Below are positions 5,382 through 10,813 of a stretch of DNA of 10,813 nucleotides, in pieces (position 1 is the first letter of the stretch; the number at the start of each line of letters is the position of its first letter). Source of the stretch: JBEBGV01 sp040081265 (GTDB lineage: Bacteria > Acidobacteriota > Vicinamibacteria > Vicinamibacterales > UBA2999); the NCBI GenBank assembly GCA_040081265.1, contig JBEBGV010000107.1, forward strand, positions 1-10,813, in the 5' to 3' direction. The notes under the pieces are model-generated. The model saw only the letters and a list, made by a program, of their open reading frames with translations, did not search any database and had not been told where the DNA came from. Position numbers and translations under genes: made by a program.

Positions 5382-6368
5382 CTACTGGGGCCGCCGCGCT
5401 GGCGTCGGCGTCGGCGTCGGCGCGGGCCTGGCCACCGGTGCCGGTTGGACGCCCAGCCCACACCCGCCGCCGACATTCATGCACTGGCAGTAGCGGGTAC
5501 AGCGATCCAGCGTCGAGAAGGTCTGCGGCATCTTCGCCCGGTACTCGGGATACATCGTCTCGGCGCCGCCGCGGGTCGCTTCGTACGGCAGCCCGTACCA
5601 GCCGGCGAACTCGCGAAGATAGGGGTTGGCGCCCGGCAGGTAGTTGGGCACCTTGCCCGGCTCGAGGACCAGCTCCGGCGCGGTGTCGCACCAGTTGCTG
5701 CCCATCGTCTGGCCCGGGTCGAGCGCCCACGACTGGCTGCGGACCAGGCGCTCGGTCAGGAACACCGGGTCCTCGATCACCGTCACGACCGTCAGGATGT
5801 TGCCGTGCCGCACCCAGTGTTCGGTAAACGTGCGCGAGTCGCTCGCCGGGATGCCGTTCCTCCGGATGTAGTACGCCTTGAGGTGCGTGGTCCTGATGTT
5901 CAGCATGCTGCCGTCCCAGGACGCCACCGAAAAGCCGCCCCAGGTGTGCGGCGCATTCGGCGGCGGTTCGGGACGGCCGTCGAGATAGATCGTCCGCTCG
6001 GCGTCGTGGAAACCGATGCGGGTGCGGAACTGGGTAAAGCGCTGCGTGACCGGATCGAGCTCGGCGGTGATCCGCATGTTGGCAAGCCCGCGCATCCCGT
6101 AGTCACCGGCGTGCTGGCGGCACTGGTACTCGTGGACCGCCGAGATGCGATCGGGATCGTAGGTGTCGCCGCGGAGGCGCGCGGCCTCGTTGATCGGCAG
6201 GCCGGTGTAGTCGGCGATCTCGGGTCCCGGGAGCCGTTCGGGACCATCTTCGTGAAAGATCGGCACCCATTGGCCGGTGAAGTCGACTTCCTGGGCGCGA
6301 GCCGTCGTAACCGTCCCGAGAAGGATGAGCAGCGCGCCTGCGACGGCTGCCAGTTTGAGTCTGCGCAT
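5382..6368 (-). CDS. Secreted protein, paralogue of 3531-4355, with Cys-rich tail
   Basis: A 328-residue exported protein from ATG 6368, picked because AGGAG lies 5 bases upstream and a signal peptide (1-26, ARAQ) follows at once; an upstream in-frame Met at 6419 has neither. The core matches the 3531-4355 product segment by segment: VDFTGQWVPI (28-37), ADYTGLPINEAARLRGDTYD (52-71), YQCRQ (81-85), WGGFSVASWD (143-152), LNIRTTHLKAYYIRRNGIP (156-174) and VTVIEDPVFLTE (195-206). Cys83 and Cys227 correspond roughly to the Cys pair of the paralogue. It carries an additional C-terminal region (about 235-328) with four clustered cysteines (290, 294, 296, 303) and a Pro/Thr-rich end. It is the first gene of the coupled operon: its TAG is read within TAGGAGCGCCATG of the next gene. 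The function of the family is unknown to me. Confidence 0.85.
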   Translation of the reverse strand: MRRLKLAAVAGALLILLGTVTTARAQEVDFTGQWVPIFHEDGPERLPGPEIADYTGLPINEAARLRGDTYDPDRISAVHEYQCRQHAGDYGMRGLANMRITAELDPVTQRFTQFRTRIGFHDAERTIYLDGRPEPPPNAPHTWGGFSVASWDGSMLNIRTTHLKAYYIRRNGIPASDSRTFTEHWVRHGNILTVVTVIEDPVFLTERLVRSQSWALDPGQTMGSNWCDTAPELVLEPGKVPNYLPGANPYLREFAGWYGLPYEATRGGAETMYPEYRAKMPQTFSTLDRCTRYCQCMNVGGGCGLGVQPAPVARPAPTPTPTPARRPQ

Positions 6369-6471
6369 ATGAACTCCTGTCAGAGCGGATCGCCCGCCGG
6401 GCGGCCGGAGTCTGAACAACCTTGTCAGCTTAGGCGCTGGAGGAATCGAAAGGATAGTAAAAAGCCGTCAT

Positions 6472-7296
6472 TCACGCAGGGCGACGGGCGGCGAGCGTCG
6501 GCGCCTCGCGCTCGACGAGCGGAAAGCTCGACGGCGTTTCGCCGGCCAGCGCCTTGAAGTCCTTGACGAAGTGCGTCTGGTCGAAATATCCCGCCTCCTG
6601 GCTGACGCGCGTCCAGGTGTGGGTCGGGTTCACGCGCTTCAACTGCAGGGCGAAGTCGAGACGGGCCGCACGCGCGAAGAGCTTAGGGGTGACGCCCATC
6701 TGGTCGCGGAAGGCACGTTCGAACTGTCGTGCGCTGAGACCGCTGGCGCCGATCGCGTCTGACACACGGAGGCTGCCGTGGGCGTGGAGAATGCCGGCGG
6801 CCGCCTCGGCCACGGCGTGTCGCGGGCGTGCCGCTGCGACTCGCGTCTCGAGGAATGCGTCAATCAGCGAGATGCGACGATCAGGCGTCGCTGCCGCCGC
6901 CAGACGCCCCGCCAGGCTGGCGACCTCGCGCCCGATGACGTCACATGCATCGACCGCCGTATCGGCCAGACCTTCGATCGACGCGTGGAACAGGCGATGA
7001 AATCCGGCCGGCTGGAACCGCACCAGCACGTTCATTCCGGCGCCTCTCGTAAACACGTCCGCTCGACGACCGGTCTGCGGCCCGACAATGAACACCCGGG
7101 GCAGAAGGCGAGTGCGACCGGTCAGGTACTCGTAGGCTTCCGACTGCTCGTCGAGGTTGAAGACCAGTAGCACGGTAGGCGAGGCCGTGACGGCGCGCAC
7201 CATCACCTGATGGTCCCGTCGCGCAGGACGAAGGATGTACTCGGAGACGAACTCCTGAAGGGTGGGCGACGGCGCGATCGAGTGGAACAGCTCCAT
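6472..7296 (-). CDS. AraC-family transcriptional regulator
   Basis: A 274-residue DNA-binding regulator. The N-terminal part (1 to about 110) looks like the sensing domain often found in AraC proteins with the pattern FVSEYILRP, LLVFNLDE, FIVGPQTGR and VRFQPAGFHRLF (DUF6597-like). The C-terminal part carries the two helix-turn-helix units of the AraC fold: first near RVSDAIGASGLSARQFERAF (177-196), second near VSQEAGYFDQTHFVKDFKAL (231-250), followed by the typical GETPSSF. Its ligand cannot be inferred. It ends about 100 bases before the start of the secreted operon at 6368 and may control it, or it may control the peroxiredoxin just upstream, but no operator is identifiable. No clear Shine-Dalgarno sequence precedes ATG 7296, and a hairpin lies directly upstream at 7304-7324. 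Confidence 0.9.
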   Translation of the reverse strand: MELFHSIAPSPTLQEFVSEYILRPARRDHQVMVRAVTASPTVLLVFNLDEQSEAYEYLTGRTRLLPRVFIVGPQTGRRADVFTRGAGMNVLVRFQPAGFHRLFHASIEGLADTAVDACDVIGREVASLAGRLAAAATPDRRISLIDAFLETRVAAARPRHAVAEAAAGILHAHGSLRVSDAIGASGLSARQFERAFRDQMGVTPKLFARAARLDFALQLKRVNPTHTWTRVSQEAGYFDQTHFVKDFKALAGETPSSFPLVEREAPTLAARRPA

Positions 7297-7303
7297 GGGC
7301 CAT

Positions 7304-7324
7304 CGGGCAGCGTGGTGCCGCCCG
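7304..7324 (-). other. Hairpin between peroxiredoxin stop and AraC start
   Basis: In the minus-strand transcript, CGGGCGGC can pair with GCTGCCCG around ACCAC, an 8-bp stem with one G-U pair. There is no T-run after it, so it is a weak terminator at best. It ends 7 bases before the AraC-type gene's ATG and could restrain translation of that gene or mark an mRNA end. Confidence 0.35.
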
Positions 7325-7341
7325 GTGGCCGTTATTTTACG

Positions 7342-7980
7342 TCAGGGACGATCCGGCTGGGGGGTGACCCGCAGGTACGGCTTCTTGGTGACAAACCCCT
7401 TCGGGAACTTCTTCTTGGCGTCCTCATCGGAGACGGCGGGAACGATGATCACGTCTTCGCCCTGCTTCCAGTCGGCGGGGGTCGCCACCTGGTAGCCCGA
7501 GGTGAGCTGCAATGAGTCGATCACGCGCAGCAGTTCGTGGAAGTTCCGGCCCGTGCTGGCGGGGTAGGTGAGCGTCAGCTTGACCTTGTTGTCGGGACCG
7601 ATCACGAACACCGAACGGACGGTGACCGTCTCGCTGGCGTTGGGATGGATCATGTCGTACGCCATCGCGATGGACCGGTCCGGGTCGGCGATGAGCGGGA
7701 AATTCAGCGCGTTGCCGGTGACGTCGGCGATGTCGCCCTTCCACTTGTTGTGGGAGTCCACTCCGTCGACGCTCAGGCCGATCACCTTGACGTTGCGCTT
7801 GTCGAACTCGGGCTTGAGGTGCGCCACGGCGCCAAGCTCGGTCGTGCACACGGGCGTGAAGTCTTTCGGATGTGAGAACAGCACCGCCCAGCTCGTGCCC
7901 TTCCAGTCATAGAAGCTCACCGGGCCGTCCGTAGTATCTGCGGAGAAGTTCGGCGCTACATCACCAAGTCGAATTGCCAT
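7342..7980 (-). CDS. 1-Cys peroxiredoxin (Prx6 type)
   Basis: A 212-residue cytoplasmic thiol peroxidase reducing hydrogen peroxide and organic hydroperoxides. The start at 7980 (MAIRLGDVAPNF) is chosen because the family begins there and a GGAG lies 8 bases upstream; an in-frame Met 13 codons earlier gives only a non-conserved leader. The peroxidatic cysteine is Cys45 in HPKDFTPVCTTE (PxxxTxxC, with Pro38 and Thr42), and the supporting arginine is probably Arg122 (VRSVFVIGPD). It is the only cysteine in the protein, so there is no resolving Cys. The C-terminal extension PADWKQGEDVIIVP and FPKGFVTKKPYLR is the dimer arm typical of Prx6. It is divergently oriented to the aldo/keto reductase gene, with a perfect -10 hexamer 38 bases upstream. 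A downstream AraC-type gene follows after 45 bases. Confidence 0.95.
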   Translation of the reverse strand: MAIRLGDVAPNFSADTTDGPVSFYDWKGTSWAVLFSHPKDFTPVCTTELGAVAHLKPEFDKRNVKVIGLSVDGVDSHNKWKGDIADVTGNALNFPLIADPDRSIAMAYDMIHPNASETVTVRSVFVIGPDNKVKLTLTYPASTGRNFHELLRVIDSLQLTSGYQVATPADWKQGEDVIIVPAVSDEDAKKKFPKGFVTKKPYLRVTPQPDRP

Positions 7981-8017
7981 GCTCTCTACTCCCATCAAAT
8001 CGGGTCTGTGAGTGGTC

Positions 8018-8023
8018 ATTATA
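8018..8023 (-). promoter_or_regulatory. -10 box (TATAAT) for the peroxiredoxin gene
   Basis: A perfect TATAAT on the minus strand ends 37 bases upstream of ATG 7980, giving a predicted leader of about 30 bases. The expected -35 position falls inside the heptamer array (around 8041-8046), where no good TTGACA match is present. The hexamer itself is seen; promoter activity is inferred. Confidence 0.5.
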
Positions 8024-8130
8024 GTGAGTAGTGGGTAGTGGGTAGTGAAGTAGTGGGTAGTGAGTAGTGGGTGGTTTGCCCTGGCGGTTTCCCCTACCCA
8101 CTACCCACTACTCACTACCCACTACCCACC
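8023..8130. repeat. Inverted heptamer arrays between divergent genes
   Basis: The left arm (8023-8072) is seven tandem units of AGTGGGT or AGTGAGT, one of them 8 bases long (AGTGAAGT at 8044-8051). The right arm (8096-8130) is five units of the reverse complement (ACCCACT, ACTCACT, ACCCACC). Positions 8050-8072 and 8103-8125 are perfectly complementary over 23 bp with a 30-base loop, so a large cruciform or RNA hairpin can form. The array fills most of the space between the peroxiredoxin and aldo/keto reductase promoters. There is no coding potential beyond translated repeat. Confidence 0.9.
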
Positions 8131-8133
8131 AGT

Positions 8134-8139
8134 TACAAT
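8134..8139 (+). promoter_or_regulatory. Possible -10 box (TACAAT) just before the reductase gene
   Basis: TACAAT differs from TATAAT at one position and ends 9 bases before ATG 8149. A transcript starting the usual 6-8 bases downstream would have almost no leader, which fits the lack of a Shine-Dalgarno sequence there. No -35 box is recognisable because that position lies in the heptamer array. Confidence 0.35.
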
Positions 8140-8148
8140 GCGCTCTCC

Positions 8149-9135
8149 ATGGAAATGCGCATACTTGGTCCCTCGCTCCGCGTGTCGGCACTTGGCCTGG
8201 GATGCATGGGGATGTCCCAGGCCTATGGCGTTCCCGATGATGAGGAGTCGACCCGGACGCTCGAGTTGGCGCTGGCCCGCGGGATCACCTTCTTCGACAC
8301 GGCTGACGTCTACGGAGCTGGACGCAACGAAAGCCTGATTGCTCCGATACTTGCGCCACATCGGCAGTCGATCGTGCTGGCGACCAAGTGTGGGTTACGA
8401 GCTGGCGCGGGTGGCGCACCCATCGAGGTCGACGGCTCTCCCTCGTGGATCACGTCGGCGTGCAATGCCAGCCTGGCCCGCCTGGGCACCGAGGTCATCG
8501 ACCTTTATTATCTGCACCGGGTTGATCCGAAGGTGTCGATCGAGGAGAGCGTGGGCGCCATGGCCGACCTGGTCGCCGCCGGGAAGGTGCGCTTTCTCGG
8601 CCTGTCGGAGGTCTCTCCGGCGACGCTCAGGCGGGCGCACGCGGTGCACCCCATCACGGCGGTCCAGAGCGAGTACTCGCTGTTCTCGCGAGATCCCGAA
8701 GCCGGCGTGTTACCTGCCTGCCGCGAACTTGGCGTAGGATTTGTGCCATTCAGTCCCCTCGGACGGGGCTTCCTGACCGGCGGCGTGACTTCGACGTCTA
8801 ATCTGCCGGCGGGTGACATGCGCCGGTCGGTGCCGCGGTTCCAGGACGACCACCTGGCCGGGAACATGCGGCTCGTCGGGCGGCTGGGGGACATGGCGAG
8901 CGTTCGAGGGTGCACGCCCGCCCAGGTCGCTCTGGCGTGGCTGCTGGCACAGGGCCGCGACATCGTCCCTATACCGGGCACGAAACGCAGAACGTTTTTG
9001 GAGGAGAATATCGCGGCTGCCGGGATGACCCTCTCGGACGCCGAGGTTGCGACGCTCGATGAACTGTTCACGCCCGGGGTGGCCTCGGGTGAACGCTACT
9101 CGCAAGAGATGATGCGGTTGGTAGATCTGGAATAG
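8149..9135 (+). CDS. Aldo/keto reductase
   Basis: A 328-residue NADPH-dependent oxidoreductase of the TIM-barrel AKR superfamily, reducing an unknown carbonyl. The catalytic tetrad is visible as Asp50 and Tyr55 (FFDTADVYG), Lys80 (LATKCG) and His123 (YYLHRVD). GLSEVSP (151-157), QSEYSLFSRDPE (173-184), PFSPLGRGFLTG (200-211) and the cofactor-binding IPGTKRRTFLEEN (275-287) complete the AKR pattern seen in YakC/YhdN-like and auxin-induced-type members. It opens MEMRILGPSLRVSALGLGCMGMS. ATG 8149 and ATG 8155 are both possible and neither has a ribosome-binding site; the family alignment slightly favours 8155. Frames further upstream only translate the heptamer array. The small secreted protein gene begins 9 bases after its TAG. 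Confidence 0.93.
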   Translation: MEMRILGPSLRVSALGLGCMGMSQAYGVPDDEESTRTLELALARGITFFDTADVYGAGRNESLIAPILAPHRQSIVLATKCGLRAGAGGAPIEVDGSPSWITSACNASLARLGTEVIDLYYLHRVDPKVSIEESVGAMADLVAAGKVRFLGLSEVSPATLRRAHAVHPITAVQSEYSLFSRDPEAGVLPACRELGVGFVPFSPLGRGFLTGGVTSTSNLPAGDMRRSVPRFQDDHLAGNMRLVGRLGDMASVRGCTPAQVALAWLLAQGRDIVPIPGTKRRTFLEENIAAAGMTLSDAEVATLDELFTPGVASGERYSQEMMRLVDLE

Positions 9136-9143
9136 GAGGACTC

Positions 9144-9629
9144 ATGCAGGGAAGCAAGTCGCGCACAGGCGTGTTCGCAATCATCCTCGGCGTCATGCTG
9201 ACGTTCGGGACGCTCACGCTCGCGCAGGGTGACCCGTTTGTGGGGAACTGGGTGCTGAACGTTGATAAGTCGACCTTCCAGACCGGAGGGGCCGCCGTGC
9301 GTTCGCGCACGATCACGATCACGGCCAACCCCGATGGCAGTTTCAAGCACGTGCAGGACACCTACCGGGTGGGCCAGGACGCCATCATCAAGGTGACCTA
9401 CGACGCCAAGTACGACGGCTCGGCGGCGCCGGTGGTGGGGGCGGCGTTCGGGCAGGTGAGTTTCTCGCGGATGGGCCGCACGATGACGCGCAAAGGCGTG
9501 GACGTGGGGATGGAGGTGGAAACAGCCACCTACACTCTGTCGGCCGACGGCAAGACGATGACCATCGTGACCACCGGCAACAACCGCGGGATCATGTACG
9601 GCAGTACGCAGATATTTGAGAAGAAGTAG
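9144..9629 (+). CDS. Small secreted protein, lipocalin-like beta-barrel candidate
   Basis: A 161-residue protein with a signal peptide (hydrophobic 9-27, cleavage near LAQ) and a mature part opening DPFVGNWVLNVDKSTF (30-45). Alternating short strands follow: SRTITITANPDGSFKHVQDTY (54-74), DAIIKVTYDAKYDGS (79-93), VSFSRMGRTMTRKG (105-118), VETATYTLSADGKTMTIVTTG (125-145) and a final QIFEKK. The GNW opening with repeated beta strands is the pattern of a small secreted family common in Acidobacteriota, and it suggests a lipocalin-like barrel; no function is known to me. There is no cysteine. A strong AGGAGGACTC ribosome-binding site uses the end of the upstream reductase stop (TAGGAGGAC), so it is co-translated with the reductase. 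Confidence 0.85.
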   Translation: MQGSKSRTGVFAIILGVMLTFGTLTLAQGDPFVGNWVLNVDKSTFQTGGAAVRSRTITITANPDGSFKHVQDTYRVGQDAIIKVTYDAKYDGSAAPVVGAAFGQVSFSRMGRTMTRKGVDVGMEVETATYTLSADGKTMTIVTTGNNRGIMYGSTQIFEKK

Positions 9630-9635
9630 CGGACA

Positions 9636-9665
9636 GCACGTAGGACGGGTCTGAAAAGACCCGTC
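9636..9665. repeat. Palindromic repeat after the secreted protein gene
   Basis: CAGCACGTAG is followed by an 8-bp stem GACGGGTC/GACCCGTC (9644-9651 with 9658-9665) around TGAAAA. It belongs to the same family as the units elsewhere in the window and shares CAGCACGTAGG with the copy near 1054. It begins 7 bases after the stop at 9627-9629. Confidence 0.75.
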
Positions 9666-9694
9666 AGTTGCTGGTTGCTAGTTGCTGGTAGTTG
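9666..9694. repeat. Short heptamer tandem tract
   Basis: The tract is AGTTGCT, GGTTGCT, AGTTGCT and a degenerate GGTAGTTG. It sits between two palindromic hairpins in the convergent gap. It has the same seven-base period as the array at 8023-8130 but a different sequence. Confidence 0.7.
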
Positions 9695-9696
9695 AA

Positions 9697-9726
9697 GGGC
9701 GGGTCCTCTCGGACCCGCCCGTTTTT
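9697..9726 (+). terminator. Intrinsic terminator after the reductase operon
   Basis: A 10-bp GC stem GGGCGGGTCC/GGACCCGCCC with loop TCTC is followed by GTTTTT. The T-run is on the plus strand only, so it should end transcription from the aldo/keto reductase and secreted protein genes. The stem is a member of the dispersed palindrome family that gained or landed beside a T-run. Confidence 0.8.
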
Positions 9727-9736
9727 ATGTACGGCT

Positions 9737-10813
9737 TCAGCCGCGTCGCGGTGAATCCCACACAATCATCGCGGTCACGGTGGTGCGGTCGGCCACAGCC
9801 ACATAGGCGTCCATGCCCTTCTCGAGTGAGAACCTCGAGGTGATGAGCGACTTGGCGTCGAAGAGCCCCTTTTCGATCAAGCGCGCCATCCGCGGCAGGT
9901 CGCGCATGGTGTTCACGCCACCGAACTGGCTGGAGTGGTGCTGCCGTCCGCTGTTAGTCCACTGATTCACCGGGAAGGTGATGGTGGCCTGGGGTGGGAA
10001 GCCCACACCGCAGGTGCACAGCGAACTCATCGTCGACGCGGCCTGCCACATCTGCTGCAGCGGCTGAATGCCGGTCGGATCAGGTCCGGCCTCGACTTTC
10101 GGCTTGGCGCGGTCGTAGCCCACGGCTTCGATGACGAAGTCGGGGCCGATGGCCGCGGCGAGCTGCGCGCGGTTGCGGGTGTCGTCGCGACCGCCGGCGA
10201 GCTTGCGGTTGGTGTCCTTGCAGAGGTCCTTGATCTTCGGCACGAGCCCGGCGCCCTCGGCGTTGGGATCGAACACGTGCGTCGCGCCAAGCTTCATGGC
10301 GAGTTCGCGCCGCGCCCGGATCGGCTCCACGAGGATGATCTTGGACGCACCCATGATGCGTGCGCCCTGCACCGCGCTCAGGCCCACAGGCCCGCCGCCC
10401 CAGATGGCGACGTGTGAACCCGGTTCGATGGGCGAGAGCGTCATCGTCATGCCGAGGCCGCAGCCGCTGACACAGTGCAGCATCGCCAGGTCTTCTGAGC
10501 TGGCCGTGCTGAAGACCGGGACCATGTGCTGCTCTTCAGCGACCATGTAGTCGGCCATCCCGCCGATGTTGCCGGCGGCGACGATGTCGCGTCCCGCCGA
10601 GTCGGTGGCGATGGGAATCGCCTTGGCGGCAACGCCCCACTGGCAGCGATCCGCGCGGCCGCGCAGGCAGTTGCCGCAGACGCCGCACTGTGGCGTGACC
10701 GCGACGATCACGCGGTCGCCGACCTGCACGCGACCGACGAGCGGGCCGACGGCCTCGACGATGCCGACGCCGCCGTGTCCCTGAATGGTGGGGAGGTTGG
10801 GGTCGTTGACGAC
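9737..10813 (-). CDS. Zinc-dependent alcohol dehydrogenase, 5' end outside the window
   Basis: A medium-chain NAD(P)-dependent alcohol dehydrogenase. The frame is open to the right edge, so the N-terminus with the first catalytic Cys is missing. The visible part starts VVNDPNLPTIQGHGGVGIVE; the catalytic His is present, but the usual GHE reads GHG. The structural zinc motif follows as CGVCGNCLRGRADRC (four Cys), then the Rossmann fingerprint WGGGPVGLSAVQGARIMGA and VEPIRARRELAMKLGATHVFD. A longer-than-usual insert rich in charged residues (DLCKDTNRKLAGGRDDTRN, then DRAKPKVEAGPDPTGIQPLQQMWQ) lies in the cofactor domain. The C-terminal end AYVAVADRTTVTAMIVWDSPRRG is complete with TGA at 9737-9739. 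The substrate is not deducible. It converges on the aldo/keto reductase unit. Confidence 0.92.
   Translation of the reverse strand, partial: VVNDPNLPTIQGHGGVGIVEAVGPLVGRVQVGDRVIVAVTPQCGVCGNCLRGRADRCQWGVAAKAIPIATDSAGRDIVAAGNIGGMADYMVAEEQHMVPVFSTASSEDLAMLHCVSGCGLGMTMTLSPIEPGSHVAIWGGGPVGLSAVQGARIMGASKIILVEPIRARRELAMKLGATHVFDPNAEGAGLVPKIKDLCKDTNRKLAGGRDDTRNRAQLAAAIGPDFVIEAVGYDRAKPKVEAGPDPTGIQPLQQMWQAASTMSSLCTCGVGFPPQATITFPVNQWTNSGRQHHSSQFGGVNTMRDLPRMARLIEKGLFDAKSLITSRFSLEKGMDAYVAVADRTTVTAMIVWDSPRRG

Noticed and set aside
5375..5476. Extended N-terminus for the metallo-beta-lactamase-fold protein
   Set aside because: The extra 34 residues are Arg-rich and overlap the end of the upstream gene. The downstream Met has a signal peptide and a ribosome-binding site.
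6369..6419. Extended N-terminus for the first operon protein
   Set aside because: It has no ribosome-binding site and would bury the signal peptide behind 17 polar residues.
6376..6471. Promoter for the secreted operon (TACTAT at 6454-6459, minus strand)
   Set aside because: The hexamer is a fair -10 match, but no -35 box stands at the right spacing, so the evidence is too weak to list.
4974..6557. Long plus-strand open frame (about 530 codons)
   Set aside because: It is antisense to two secreted proteins and the end of the AraC-type gene; those have signal peptides, ribosome-binding sites and family motifs, and this frame has none.
8071..8148. Upstream GTG start for the aldo/keto reductase
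   Set aside because: The added residues only translate the heptamer array and match nothing expected at the N-terminus of the family.

Overview
The window is high-GC DNA, densely packed with ordinary bacterial genes. The small secreted proteins (for example the one at 9144-9629 with the DPFVGNW opening), the secreted family at 3531-4355 and 5382-6368, and the many short GC-rich palindromes bounded by TACGTA all resemble soil Acidobacteriota, perhaps Vicinamibacteria. That placement comes from family resemblance by eye, not from a marker gene. I see no rRNA, tRNA, CRISPR array, phage or transposase gene.

Layout. From 154 to 7980 everything is on the minus strand. In transcription order: a 1-Cys peroxiredoxin (7342-7980), an AraC-type regulator (6472-7296), a tightly coupled three-gene secreted operon (6368 to 3531), an intradiol dioxygenase most like hydroxyquinol 1,2-dioxygenase (2576-3457), a secreted propeller-like protein (1567-2445), a small four-helix membrane protein (1096-1557) and an alpha/beta hydrolase of the epoxide hydrolase type (154-1095). 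A divergent intergenic region (7981-8148) holds a large inverted array of heptamers. On the plus strand beyond it are an aldo/keto reductase (8149-9135) and a small secreted protein (9144-9629), closed by a terminator at 9697-9726. A zinc alcohol dehydrogenase (9737 to beyond the right edge) converges on that terminator from the minus strand.

Most interesting unit. The operon 6368-3531 encodes two divergent paralogues of a secreted family that I cannot assign a function. Between them lies a secreted metallo-beta-lactamase-fold protein whose metal site is almost entirely destroyed: the THxHxDH motif reads TSASSDR, the GD Asp is Asn, and the PGHG His is Arg. Stop/start spacing (TAGGAG...ATG, then a TCATGA overlap) implies co-translation, so the three products may act together in the periplasm or at the cell surface.

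Repeats. A family of palindromic units (CGGGTC/GACCCG stems flanked by TACGTA) occupies most intergenic gaps. These units abut stop codons, and one group appears to have supplied both the N-terminal leader region and the stop codon of the epoxide hydrolase gene. Two heptamer tracts (AGTGGGT type at 8023-8130 and AGTTGCT type at 9666-9694) form a second class of repeat.

Metabolically the genes read as a mixed set of redox and detoxification functions (dioxygenase, epoxide hydrolase, aldo/keto reductase, alcohol dehydrogenase, peroxiredoxin). No complete pathway is visible.
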